Assembly: GCA_024234875.1 (NCBI GenBank)
Contig: JACKNM010000013.1
Span: 111,950 to 175,949 of the forward strand
DNA from: Ectothiorhodospiraceae bacterium
Lineage (GTDB): Bacteria; Pseudomonadota; Gammaproteobacteria; HK1
Direction: 5' to 3'
DNA length: 64,000 bases
Of the stretch, positions 25,530-34,222 are shown piece after piece; positions within the stretch are counted from its first letter, which is position 1, and the number at the start of each line of letters is the position of its first letter. Under the pieces are notes generated by a model, which did not search any database, was not told where the DNA came from, and worked only from the letters and a program-made list of their open reading frames with translations. The position numbers and the translations under genes are program-made.

Positions 25530-27190
25530 TCCTGCACCCGCACGTCGAGAAGGCTCGGGCCACCGCTCGCGATCGCGGCGGAGAGCGCCGGGCCGACCGC
25601 GTCGAGCTCGGTGATGCGGGTCGCCGGCAGCCCGTGCGCCTTCGCCATCGCCACGAAGTCGAGCTCGGGCTCGTGGAAGCTCATGCCGGTGAAGTGTCGA
25701 TTGCCGCCGTAGGCGAGGATGCGTTCCTTGAGGATGCGATAGCCGCGGTTGTTGGTGATGACGTAAGTGAGCGGCAGCTTCATGTGGGCAGCGGTCCACA
25801 GCGCCTGGATGTTGTACATGGCGCTGCCGTCGCCGATCACCGCCACCACCGGGCGGTGCGGCTGGGCGAGGGAGATGCCGACCGCGCCGGCGACCGCGAA
25901 GCCGATGCCGCCGCTCGCGAGCCCGAAGTACCCGCGCGCGTCCCGGTGCGGGAGGAACGACAACAGCGATGCGGTCGAGGTCAGGCCCTCGTCGACGACC
26001 ACCGTGTCGCGGGTGACCGTCTCGGCGATCCGGCTCATGAGCTGGCGTGGGTCGATCGGTGACGCCGCCATCTGCGCCGCGACCTCCGCGCGCAGCTTCT
26101 CGCGCCGCGCGAGCCAGTTGCCGGTGGCGAGCACGGCGAGTCGCTTCTCGGCCCGCTCGGCCCCGGACGCACCGCGCAGTCGCTCGAGGGTGTCGGCAAG
26201 GGCTGCCAGGGTCGCCTTCACATCGGCGCGGATCGCGATCTCGGCGGGATAGTTCTTGCCGAGCTCCCAGTCGCGCTCCGCGATCTGCACCACCGGCATG
26301 CCCTCGGGGAGCGGATCGATCTCGCTCCACACCGACATGCGCAGCACGTCGGCACCCAGACAGACCAGGAGATCGTGGGGCGCGAGCGTGTCTCGGACCT
26401 GCTTCTGGTTGCGGGTGAGCGCGCCGACGAAGGTCGGGTGCTCCGACAGGTAGTGCGCGCCATAGGGCACGGTCTGTTGGTAGACCGCGGCACCGACCAG
26501 CTCCGCCACCCGCGCCGCCTCGGCCAGCGCATCGCGGGTCGCGAGCTCGTGGCCGGCGACGAAGGCGGGGCGGTCGGCGGCGAGGATGCGCCGGGCCAGC
26601 GCCTCCAGCGCGGCGTCACTCGGCCGCGCGACGGCGTCGACCCGGGTGCCACGTCCGAGATCGAGCGCCGCCTCGTCGTTCAGGATGTCGCCCGGCAACG
26701 AGATGAACACCGGCCCCGTCGGCGGGGTGAGCGCGACCTTGGCCGCACGGCGCACGATGCGCGGGAGATCGGCGAGCCGGTTCACCTCGACCGCCCACTT
26801 GACCATGGGCTGCGCGATCGGGACCAGCGGGTCGTAGAGGAGCGGCTCGGTCAGGCCGTGCCCTTGCTCCTGCTGCCCGGCGGTAATCAGCACCGGCGAG
26901 CCGAACCACTTGGCGTTGTAGAGGGAGCCCATCGCGTTGCCGAGCCCGGGCGCGACGTGGACGTTGCACGCCGCCAGCCGCCCGCTGGCGCGGCCATAGC
27001 CGTCGGCCATCGCCACCACCACGCCCTCGGACAGGCCGAGCACGTAGGTGAGATCGGGGTGGGTACCGAGCGCATCCATGATCGGAAGCTCGGTGGTCCC
27101 CGGGTTGCCGAAGAGGTGGGTCACCCCCTCGTCCTCGAGGATCGACAGGAAGGCGGAGCGGCCGGTGTGGGTCCGGATCGACTGGCTCAT
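25514..27190 (-). CDS. ThDP-dependent decarboxylase (benzoylformate decarboxylase-like)
   Basis: A 558-residue thiamine-diphosphate enzyme with the three-domain layout. N-terminal Pyr domain: GVTHLFGNPGTTELP and the ThDP-activating glutamate in VLGLSEGVVVAMADGYGRASG. Middle domain with RILAADRPAFVAGHE. C-terminal PP domain: the GDG-N27-N motif GDGSAMYNIQALWTAAHMK...ITNN. GNPGTTELP and the NVHVAPGLGNAMG segment resemble benzoylformate decarboxylase and relatives, which decarboxylate 2-oxo acids to aldehydes. The aldehyde dehydrogenase gene 370 bp upstream on the same strand could oxidise the product, as in mandelate pathways, but the substrate is inferred, not shown. Confidence 0.85.
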   Translation of the reverse strand: MSQSIRTHTGRSAFLSILEDEGVTHLFGNPGTTELPIMDALGTHPDLTYVLGLSEGVVVAMADGYGRASGRLAACNVHVAPGLGNAMGSLYNAKWFGSPVLITAGQQEQGHGLTEPLLYDPLVPIAQPMVKWAVEVNRLADLPRIVRRAAKVALTPPTGPVFISLPGDILNDEAALDLGRGTRVDAVARPSDAALEALARRILAADRPAFVAGHELATRDALAEAARVAELVGAAVYQQTVPYGAHYLSEHPTFVGALTRNQKQVRDTLAPHDLLVCLGADVLRMSVWSEIDPLPEGMPVVQIAERDWELGKNYPAEIAIRADVKATLAALADTLERLRGASGAERAEKRLAVLATGNWLARREKLRAEVAAQMAASPIDPRQLMSRIAETVTRDTVVVDEGLTSTASLLSFLPHRDARGYFGLASGGIGFAVAGAVGISLAQPHRPVVAVIGDGSAMYNIQALWTAAHMKLPLTYVITNNRGYRILKERILAYGGNRHFTGMSFHEPELDFVAMAKAHGLPATRITELDAVGPALSAAIASGGPSLLDVRVQDGFGG

Positions 27191-27559
27191 GAGGTTGTGG
27201 CTCTGCTGCGGTGGCTACGAATCGCGAAGCTTATCCGATTGGTCCGATTGGGGTCGGACCAACTCAAGGCTCTGATTTCCAGATGAAAATCGGAACCGTG
27301 GCCGTCTCCCACCCGCCCGGCCCCCGACGCACCGCACCACGCGACCGGCGCTCGTCCGTTCTCGGCTGCGCACCATGCGAGGCGCGCGAAAACTCTTTTG
27401 TATCAAAGACCTGAGTTGGTCCGACCCCAGGAAGCCAGGAAGCGCACGAACTCGCCCGGGGACGTGATCGCCGCGTCGATGCGGCGGTCACGCCCCCGGG
27501 CGAACGGGGAAAATTTCGGCGAATCAGACAGATAGGTTGGTCCGACCCCGATCGAAGGG
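27191..27559. other. Intergenic region carrying an inverted-repeat element
   Basis: This 369-bp gap between two same-strand genes is filled largely by sequence framed by GGTCGGACCAA-type repeats (listed separately). Two AT-richer patches (27270-27300, 27385-27412) stand out. No coding frame was recognised. Confidence 0.6.
27241..27549. repeat. GGTCGGACCAA/TTGGTCCGACC inverted-repeat element
   Basis: TGGGGTCGGACCAACTCA (27249-27266) recurs as the exact reverse complement at 27412-27429, and a third copy of the right arm, GTTGGTCCGACCCC, lies at 27536-27549. The first arm also forms GGTCCGA...TCGGACC (27241-27260). It looks like a non-autonomous REP/MITE-like insertion; no transposase is present. 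Confidence 0.65.
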
Positions 27560-28993
27560 TCAGGCGCTCAGTTGGGTCACGAACTTGCTGGTGAGGTAGG
27601 CGTCGAGGCCCTCGATGCCGCCCTCGTGGCCGTAGCCGCTCTCCTTCACGCCGCCGAACGGCGTCTCGGCGAAGGAGATGGCGCAGTGGTTGACGCCCAC
27701 CAGGCCGGTCTCCAGCGCATCGGAGATCAGGGTCGCCTTCTCGGTCGAGGTGGTGAAGGCGTAGGCCGCCAGCCCGAACGGCAGGCCGTTGGCCTTCTCG
27801 ATCATGTCGTCGAAGTTGCTCCACGGCTGCATCGGTGCGAGCGGCCCGAACGGCTCCTCGCTCATGATGCGGGCGCTGTCCGGAACGTCGGCGAGCACCG
27901 TCGGGGCGTAGAAGTAGCCCTGGTTGCCGACGCGCTCGCCGCCGGTGGTCACGCGTGCGCCGTGGTCTCGCGCGTCGGTCACGAAGCCGTCGACCGCCTC
28001 GACCCGGCGGCGGTTGGCGAGCGGCCCCATCGTCGACCCGGCGTCGAGCCCGTTGCCCAGCTGGAGCGCCGCCGCCTTCTCGGTGAACTTCTGCACGAAG
28101 GCCGAGTAGACCTTCTCGTGCACGAAGAACCGGGTCGGCGACACGCAGACCTGACCGGCATTTCGGAACTTGCCGGCGGCGGCGACGGCCGCGACCTTGT
28201 CGACGTCCACATCGTCGAAGACCACCACCGGTGCGTGGCCACCGAGCTCCATGGTGGTGCGCTTCATGCCGTCGGCGGCGAGACGGGTCAGGTGCTTGCC
28301 GACCGGGGTCGAGCCGGTGAAGGTCACCTTGCGGATGACCGGCGAGGCGATGAGGTGGCGCGAGATGGTGTCCGGCACCCCGAAGACGACGTTCAGGACC
28401 CCGGGCGGCAGACCGGCGTCGGCCAGCGCCCGCGCCATCGCGATGGTGGTGCCGGGCGTCTCCTCCGAGGCCTTGATGATGCACGAGCAACCCGAGCCGA
28501 GCGCGCCGGCGATCTTGCGCGCCGGGGTCACCGCCGGGAAGTTCCAGGGCGTGAACGCCGCCACCGGGCCCACCGGCTCGCGGATGACCATCTGCCGCGA
28601 CCCGGGGATGCGGCTCGGGATGATGCGCCCGTAAGCGCGCCGGCCCTCCTCGGCGTACCACTGGAAGATGTCGGCCGCGACCAGCACCTCGCCCTTGCCC
28701 TCGGCCAGGACCTTGCCCTGCTCGAGCGTCAGGGTGCGGCCGATGTCGTCGGCACGCTCGCGGATCAGGGCCCCGGCCTTGTAGATGATGTTGGCGCGGT
28801 CGTAAGCCGACATCGCGCGCCAGACCTTGAACCCGCGGTCGGCGGCGTCGAGCGCGCGGTCGAGGTCAGCGCTCGATGCGTGCGGCAGGTGGCCGATGAC
28901 CTCCTCGGTGGCGGGATTGACGACGTCCTCGCCGGCGCCGTCGCTGCCCTGGCACCATTCACCGTCGATCCACATCTCGAGCTTCTCGTACAT
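27560..28993 (-). CDS. NAD(P)-dependent aldehyde dehydrogenase (succinate-semialdehyde type)
   Basis: A 477-residue aldehyde dehydrogenase. The catalytic cysteine is in KFRNAGQVCVSPTRFF and the general-base glutamate in TTMELGGHAPVVVFDD; the cofactor loop FTGSTPVGK and the WNFP segment before it are standard. The GQVCVSPTR context is typical of succinate-semialdehyde/glutarate-semialdehyde dehydrogenases. ATG 28993 (MYEKLEMWIDGEW) is the homologous start; the longer frame upstream is antisense to the SDR gene. It shares its strand with the ThDP decarboxylase and diverges from the SDR-GMC pair. Oxidation of an aldehyde made by that decarboxylase is a reasonable guess. Confidence 0.9.
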   Translation of the reverse strand: MYEKLEMWIDGEWCQGSDGAGEDVVNPATEEVIGHLPHASSADLDRALDAADRGFKVWRAMSAYDRANIIYKAGALIRERADDIGRTLTLEQGKVLAEGKGEVLVAADIFQWYAEEGRRAYGRIIPSRIPGSRQMVIREPVGPVAAFTPWNFPAVTPARKIAGALGSGCSCIIKASEETPGTTIAMARALADAGLPPGVLNVVFGVPDTISRHLIASPVIRKVTFTGSTPVGKHLTRLAADGMKRTTMELGGHAPVVVFDDVDVDKVAAVAAAGKFRNAGQVCVSPTRFFVHEKVYSAFVQKFTEKAAALQLGNGLDAGSTMGPLANRRRVEAVDGFVTDARDHGARVTTGGERVGNQGYFYAPTVLADVPDSARIMSEEPFGPLAPMQPWSNFDDMIEKANGLPFGLAAYAFTTSTEKATLISDALETGLVGVNHCAISFAETPFGGVKESGYGHEGGIEGLDAYLTSKFVTQLSA

Positions 28994-29180
28994 CTGCGAA
29001 CTACCTCTGCGTGCAGGCTGGAAAGGGCGCGAAGGATACCCGGGGCGCGGTGGCCTCGCATCGCCCCGACCTGGCGCGACCCGCGAGTCACCGGCCGTCG
29101 CGAGGCGACTGTGCGGCGGGCTTTCCCTAAGATAGGCACCCTCACGCTCGCACTCATTCGACACCCAGGCGGAGGGGCTC

Positions 29181-29945
29181 ATGGACTTGTTCGATCTCGG
29201 CGGAAAGGTCGCGGTGGTCACCGGAGGCAACGGGGGCATCGGGCTCGGCATGGCGCGAGGGCTCGCGCGCGCGGGCGCCGCGGTGGCGGTGGTCGGCCGC
29301 AACCAGGCCAAGTCCGCCGCCGCGGTCGCCGAGCTGCAGGGTCTCGGCGCGAAGGCCGTCGCGATCGCGGCCGACGTGAGCAACGGGACCGGCGCGGCCG
29401 CCATGGTGGACGCGGTGGTCGCGGCGCTCGGGCGAATCGACATCCTGGTCAACAACGCCGGCACCAACATCCGCAAGCGCCCGGAGGAGCTCTCCGAGGA
29501 CGAGTGGCACACGGTGGTGAACGCGAACCTCACCAGCGCGTTCGTGTGCAGCAAGGCGTGCTATCCGCACATGAAGAAGGCCGGTGCCGGGAAGATCCTG
29601 AACAACGGCTCGATGATGTCGATCTTCGGCGCGCCGTGGTCGCCGGTCTACGCCGCCACCAAGGGCGGCATGGTGCAGCTCACCAAGTCGCTCGCCACCG
29701 CCTGGGCGCGGGACAACATCCAGGTGAACTGCTTCCTGCCAGGATGGATCGACACCGACCTCACCCAGGGCGCGCGACAGCAGATCCCCGGCCTGCACGA
29801 GAAGGTGCTCGACCGCACGCCGGCCGCGCGCTGGGGCGTGCCGGACGACTTCCAGGGCCTGGCGGTGTTCCTCGCCGGGCGCGGCTCCGATTTCGTCACC
29901 GGCACCGCGATCCCGGTCGACGGCGGCTACTCGGTGATGGGGTGA
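29181..29945 (+). CDS. SDR family oxidoreductase
   Basis: A 254-residue short-chain dehydrogenase/reductase of the classical type. The dinucleotide-binding motif is TGGNGGIGLGMA (about residues 15-26), followed by NNAG, the catalytic serine in NNGSMMS, and Tyr-x-x-x-Lys in YAATKGG. The tail FVTGTAIPVDGGYSVMG is the usual one for gluconate 5-dehydrogenase/3-oxoacyl-type members. The hydroxy substrate is unknown. The GMC oxidoreductase starts 10 bp after its stop, so they form an operon. Confidence 0.9.
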   Translation: MDLFDLGGKVAVVTGGNGGIGLGMARGLARAGAAVAVVGRNQAKSAAAVAELQGLGAKAVAIAADVSNGTGAAAMVDAVVAALGRIDILVNNAGTNIRKRPEELSEDEWHTVVNANLTSAFVCSKACYPHMKKAGAGKILNNGSMMSIFGAPWSPVYAATKGGMVQLTKSLATAWARDNIQVNCFLPGWIDTDLTQGARQQIPGLHEKVLDRTPAARWGVPDDFQGLAVFLAGRGSDFVTGTAIPVDGGYSVMG

Positions 29946-29955
29946 GGGAGCGGTC

Positions 29956-31566
29956 ATGAGCGACACGTTCGACTACATCGTGGTGGGCGCCGGCTCCTCG
30001 GGTTGCGTGGTCGCGAACCGCCTGTCGGAGGATGCGGGGACACGCGTGTTGCTGCTCGAGGCGGGCCCGCGCGACACCAATCCGTGGCTGCACATCCCGG
30101 TCGGCTACTACCGCACCATCTTCGACGAGCGCATCTCCTGGGGCTACGAGACCGAGCCGGTGCCCGAATGCGGCAACCGACGCATCAAGTGGCCGCGCGG
30201 CAAGGTCCTCGGCGGCTGCAGCGCGATCAACGGGCTCGTCTACATGCGCGGCCAGTCCCAGGACTACGACCACTGGCGTCAGCTCGGCAACGCCGGCTGG
30301 GGCTACGACGACGTGCTGCCCTACTTCCGCCGCTCCGAGCGCCAGAGCCGCGGCGCCGACGACTATCACGGCGGGGACGGCATGCTCGGCGTCTCCGACG
30401 TGCCGCGACATCCCCTGTGCGAGGCCTGGATCTCCGCCGCCGAGCAGGCGGGGATCGCGCGAAACGACGACTTCAACGGCGCGGTGCAGGAGGGCGTCGG
30501 CTACTTCCAGCTCACCACCTGGAACGGACGCCGATCGAGCACCGCGGTCGCATTCCTGCGCCCGGCGAGGAACCGCGCGAACCTCGCGGTGGAGACCGAG
30601 GCGATGGCGCTCGAGGTGATCCTCGAGGGCCGGCGCGCGGTCGGAATCCGGTACCGGCAGGGGGGACAGGTCAAGGAGGCGCGAGCCCGCGGCGAGGTGA
30701 TTCTGTCCGGCGGCGCCATCAACTCGCCGCAGCTCCTGCAGCTCTCGGGCATCGGCTCGTCGGACCTCCTGCGCACCCACGGGGTGAAGGTCGTCCACCA
30801 TCTCCCCGGCGTCGGCGAGAACCTGCAGGACCACTACCAGATCCGCTCGGTCTACGAGTGCACCCGGCCGTGGACGGTCAACGACGAGGTCCGCAACCCG
30901 CTGCTCAAGGTGAAGGCCGGGCTACAGTGGCTCACCTCGCGCAGCGGCCCGCTCACCGTCGGCGCCGGGCACGTCGGGCTGTTCGCCCGCACGCGCCCGG
31001 AGCTCGAGAGCCCGGACATCCAGTTCCACTTCATTCGCTTCAGCGCCGAGCGGCCGGGCGAGGGGCTGCACCCGTTCTCGGGCTTCACCGCCTCGGTGTG
31101 CCAGCTCCGCCCGGAGAGCCGCGGGCACATCCGCATCCGTAGCACCGACCCGCTGGAGAAGCCGGAGATCCAGCCGAACTATCTCGATACCCAGGTCGAT
31201 CGACAGACGATGCTCGACGGGATGAAGCTCGCGCGGAAGATCATCGCCCAACCGGCCATCGCGCCGATCGTCCGACGCGAGGTCTACCCGGGGCCGAGCG
31301 TCGAGACCGATGGCGACTTGCTGCAGTACGTGCGCGAGGCGGGCACCACCATCTTCCATCCATCCTGCACCTGCAAGATGGGGCGCGATGCGATGGCGGT
31401 GGTCGACGACCGCCTCCGCGTCCACGGCATCGAGCGCCTGCGCGTGGCCGATGCGTCGATCATGCCGACGGTGGTCTCCGGCAACACCAACGCCGGTTGC
31501 ATCATGATCGGTGAGAAGTGCGCGGACATGCTGCGCGAGGACGCGCGTCGCTCGCAGGCGGCCTGA
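29956..31566 (+). CDS. GMC-family FAD oxidoreductase (choline dehydrogenase-like)
   Basis: A 536-residue glucose-methanol-choline oxidoreductase. It starts DYIVVGAGSSGCVVANRLSED (FAD-binding Rossmann motif) and has the two GMC signatures: WPRGKVLGGCSAINGLVYMRG and GAINSPQLLQLSGIG. The C-terminal active site shows FHPSCTCKMG (histidine) and GNTNAGCIMIGEK (asparagine in place of the second histidine, as in many relatives). It oxidises a primary or secondary alcohol, probably passing electrons to quinone. It sits 10 bp after the SDR gene. Confidence 0.92.
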   Translation: MSDTFDYIVVGAGSSGCVVANRLSEDAGTRVLLLEAGPRDTNPWLHIPVGYYRTIFDERISWGYETEPVPECGNRRIKWPRGKVLGGCSAINGLVYMRGQSQDYDHWRQLGNAGWGYDDVLPYFRRSERQSRGADDYHGGDGMLGVSDVPRHPLCEAWISAAEQAGIARNDDFNGAVQEGVGYFQLTTWNGRRSSTAVAFLRPARNRANLAVETEAMALEVILEGRRAVGIRYRQGGQVKEARARGEVILSGGAINSPQLLQLSGIGSSDLLRTHGVKVVHHLPGVGENLQDHYQIRSVYECTRPWTVNDEVRNPLLKVKAGLQWLTSRSGPLTVGAGHVGLFARTRPELESPDIQFHFIRFSAERPGEGLHPFSGFTASVCQLRPESRGHIRIRSTDPLEKPEIQPNYLDTQVDRQTMLDGMKLARKIIAQPAIAPIVRREVYPGPSVETDGDLLQYVREAGTTIFHPSCTCKMGRDAMAVVDDRLRVHGIERLRVADASIMPTVVSGNTNAGCIMIGEKCADMLREDARRSQAA

Positions 31567-31639
31567 CGAGCCATCCGTCGGGGACGGGCGCGCGCGATCC
31601 GCGTGCCCGTCCCGAATCTCGTGCGAGGTCGGCGCCCGA

Positions 31640-33109
31640 CTACGCGACCACCTCGGCCTTCGCCCCCGGAGGGGGCGTGAACACCAGCATCCCCTCGGCC
31701 TTGACCGCATCGATCCCGCCCCAGAACTCGACCTTGGCGCGCTGGTCGGCCTTTGCGCGTGCGTCGACCGCCTCCGGATCGCAGACCGCGCGCAGCCGGC
31801 GCTCGAGACGCGCGACGGTCGCCTCGTGCGCCGGATCGCCGGCCAGATCCGTGGTCTCGTTAGGGTCGGATTCGAGATCGAAGAGCTGGGCCGGCATGCC
31901 GACGTGGTAGACCAGCTTCATCGGGCCGTCGCGCAACATGAAGCTCGCGTTCCTCGAGCCGGCGGCATGGTACTCGGCGAAGCCGATGCGCGCGCGGTCG
32001 GCACCTTCCAACGCCGGCCACAACGAGGCTCCGGGCAGACTGCCGTCGGCCGCGTCCGGACGCGCTCCGGCGGCCTCCACCACGGTGGGAAAGAGATCGA
32101 CGTGCGAGCAGATCTCCTCGCGCACCGCGCCCTCCAGAATTCCCGGCCCGGCGATGATCAACGGCACACCGATCGCACCCTCGTAGAGGCTGCACTTGCC
32201 GAGCAGACCGTGGGAGCCGTGCATCTCACCGTGGTCCGAGGTGTAGAGCACGCGCGTGCGGTCGAGCAGTCCGAGCCTCTCCGCCGCCGCCATCACCCGC
32301 CCGATCTGCTCGTCCAGATGCGTGATGAGCGCGAAGTAGCCGGCGCCGACCCGGCGCACCATGTCCTCGGAGATGTCGTCCCAGCGCATGATGTGGCGCA
32401 GGTGCGCGAGCGCCGGGTGATCGGGGCGCTCGTCGGGCGAGTACAGCGGCGGCAACGGCACCGCGTCCAGCGGGTACAGATCCCACAGCCGTTGCGGCAC
32501 CGAGAACGGCGGGTGCGGGCTCGGGAACGAGACATGGAGCACCCACGGCTTGCCGCTCGCGCGCGCGTTCGCCTCCAGCCACGCGATCGCCTGGTCGGCC
32601 ACGCGCGCATCGAAGTCCTGGTAATGCGTGGTGCCGACGCCCGAGCGATCGGCGTAGAGCTCCCACTGCCCGACGTTCACCTGCTCGTCGTCGTAACCGC
32701 GCAGCAGCATCGAGACCCCACCCTTGCCACCGAGGATGTGCATCGGGTCGGTCTCGGTGGTGAAGCCGTTGTCGTCCTCGCTCGAGCGGTAGTGGAGCTT
32801 GCCGAAGGAGTCGACGCGGTGGCCCTGATCGCGAACCCGCCGCATCCAGCTCGGGAAGCGGCCGTCGTAGACGATTGCGTTGTCCCAGTAGCCCGTCTGG
32901 TGCGGATAGCGCCCGCAGGCGAGACTCGCGCGGGCCGGGCAACACAACGCGCTGGCCGCGTAGGCATTGGCGAAACGCGTGCCGCGCGCCGCCAACGCGT
33001 CGAGGTTCGGGGTACGGACCGTCGGGTGCTCGTAACACCCGAGCACGCCGCGGTTGTGGTTGTCGGACTGGAACCAGATGAGGTTGGTTGGCACGGGCAC
33101 CGGTGGCAT
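31640..33109 (-). CDS. Type I sulfatase B
   Basis: A 489-residue cytoplasmic sulfatase. The formylglycine motif is Cys56-Cys-Pro-Ala-Arg (ALCCPARASLACG), with Asp16 (FQSDNHNR), GKLHYRS, the YTSDHGEMHG metal motif and GKCSLYEGAIG. It has the same architecture as sulfatases A, C and D but a more diverged C-terminus (FTPPPGAKAEVVA instead of GYTPAPGETPEF). The start MPPVPVPTN gives 4 extra residues. The aldo/keto reductase gene lies 27 bp upstream on the same strand, so the two are probably co-transcribed. Confidence 0.92.
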   Translation of the reverse strand: MPPVPVPTNLIWFQSDNHNRGVLGCYEHPTVRTPNLDALAARGTRFANAYAASALCCPARASLACGRYPHQTGYWDNAIVYDGRFPSWMRRVRDQGHRVDSFGKLHYRSSEDDNGFTTETDPMHILGGKGGVSMLLRGYDDEQVNVGQWELYADRSGVGTTHYQDFDARVADQAIAWLEANARASGKPWVLHVSFPSPHPPFSVPQRLWDLYPLDAVPLPPLYSPDERPDHPALAHLRHIMRWDDISEDMVRRVGAGYFALITHLDEQIGRVMAAAERLGLLDRTRVLYTSDHGEMHGSHGLLGKCSLYEGAIGVPLIIAGPGILEGAVREEICSHVDLFPTVVEAAGARPDAADGSLPGASLWPALEGADRARIGFAEYHAAGSRNASFMLRDGPMKLVYHVGMPAQLFDLESDPNETTDLAGDPAHEATVARLERRLRAVCDPEAVDARAKADQRAKVEFWGGIDAVKAEGMLVFTPPPGAKAEVVA

Positions 33110-33136
33110 TCCTCCTGCGGGGGCTTACGGGGTCGG

Positions 33137-34105
33137 TCAGCTCGGCTTCACCGCCGGCGCCGGGGCGTCGAGACCCACGCCCTCGAGATGGGCGAAGGTC
33201 TCGCGCAGGGTGTCGAGCGCGGCGGCGTCGAGCGCGGGCGCGAGGATCGAGGCGACGTTGCGCTCGAGATGATCGATGCTGCCGGTGCCGAACAGCAGCA
33301 CGTCGGCGCCACGTTGATGCCGGCAATAGCGATAGGCGGCGTCGACGATGTCGCGCGCACCGCCCTCGCGGACCACGAAGCCCAACGGGTCGGGATCGTC
33401 GGCGAGCGCGGCGGAGACGATGCCACGGGCGGCGAGATCGCGCATCGTCTCCTGCAGGCGCCCCGGCTTGCTGAAGATCACGCGCACCGCGAACATCACC
33501 AGCGTCCCCACGTCGTGCTCGATGGCGACCGGGTAGACACGCGTCTCCGCGCTCTGGTGGAGCATGTGGTGGGCGACCATGACGACCGCGAACCGATCGC
33601 TCGCGATCGCCCGCGGCAGCATGTCGTGGCCCGGATCGTTCGGCGCCGTCTCGGTGATGCCGAGCCAGCGGATCTTGCCCTTGTCGCGCTCGCGCTCGAG
33701 CGCCGGGACGATGCTCTCGAGTGCCGGCTCGAGCGCCCAGGGCGCCACACCGTGGAGATGAAAGACGTCGACCGCGTCGACCGCCAGATCTCGCAACGAC
33801 TGGTCGAGCTCGGCGATCACCGCGTCGGCCGGGCGCAGCGCGTTGTCGCGGGTAATCACCGCCTTGGTGGAGAGGATCACGGAGTCGCGATCGCGCCCGG
33901 CGATGGCCTTGCCGACGATGCGCTCGGTGCCGTAGTTGTGTGCGGTGTCGAGGAAGTTGATACCGAGATCGAGCGCGCGCCCGACCACCGCGACCGACTC
34001 CGCCTCGCTGCGCCCCGTGCCCTGCCCGAGGCGGCTGAAGCCGCCGCAGCCGAGCCCGGCCACGCTCGCCTGGAGACCGGTCCGTCCGAGTCGGGTGTAC
34101 TGCAT
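33137..34105 (-). CDS. Aldo/keto reductase
   Basis: A 322-residue NADPH-dependent TIM-barrel reductase. The catalytic tetrad is visible: Asp and Tyr in GINFLDTAHNYGTERI, Lys in ILSTKAVI, and His in VDVFHLHGV. The C-terminal FGTGSIDHLERN segment binds the cofactor phosphate. The substrate carbonyl is unknown. It precedes sulfatase B by 27 bp in the same direction and diverges from an M81 gene 117 bp away; a role in processing the desulfated product is inference. Confidence 0.9.
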   Translation of the reverse strand: MQYTRLGRTGLQASVAGLGCGGFSRLGQGTGRSEAESVAVVGRALDLGINFLDTAHNYGTERIVGKAIAGRDRDSVILSTKAVITRDNALRPADAVIAELDQSLRDLAVDAVDVFHLHGVAPWALEPALESIVPALERERDKGKIRWLGITETAPNDPGHDMLPRAIASDRFAVVMVAHHMLHQSAETRVYPVAIEHDVGTLVMFAVRVIFSKPGRLQETMRDLAARGIVSAALADDPDPLGFVVREGGARDIVDAAYRYCRHQRGADVLLFGTGSIDHLERNVASILAPALDAAALDTLRETFAHLEGVGLDAPAPAVKPS

Positions 34106-34222
34106 CGACTGCCTCCTCGAGGATTCGCCGCATTATCCATCATCGAGCCGGGATGACGACGCCCGATCCCGCGGCGGCGACGGTATTCTCGGACATCGAG
34201 CGCGATCGAGCGAGGAGGAGTG

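Noticed and set aside
23235..26330. A 1031-codon minus-strand frame
   Set aside because: It covers the PEP-CTERM-like and GNAT genes in antisense and part of the ThDP gene out of frame; no protein family is seen.
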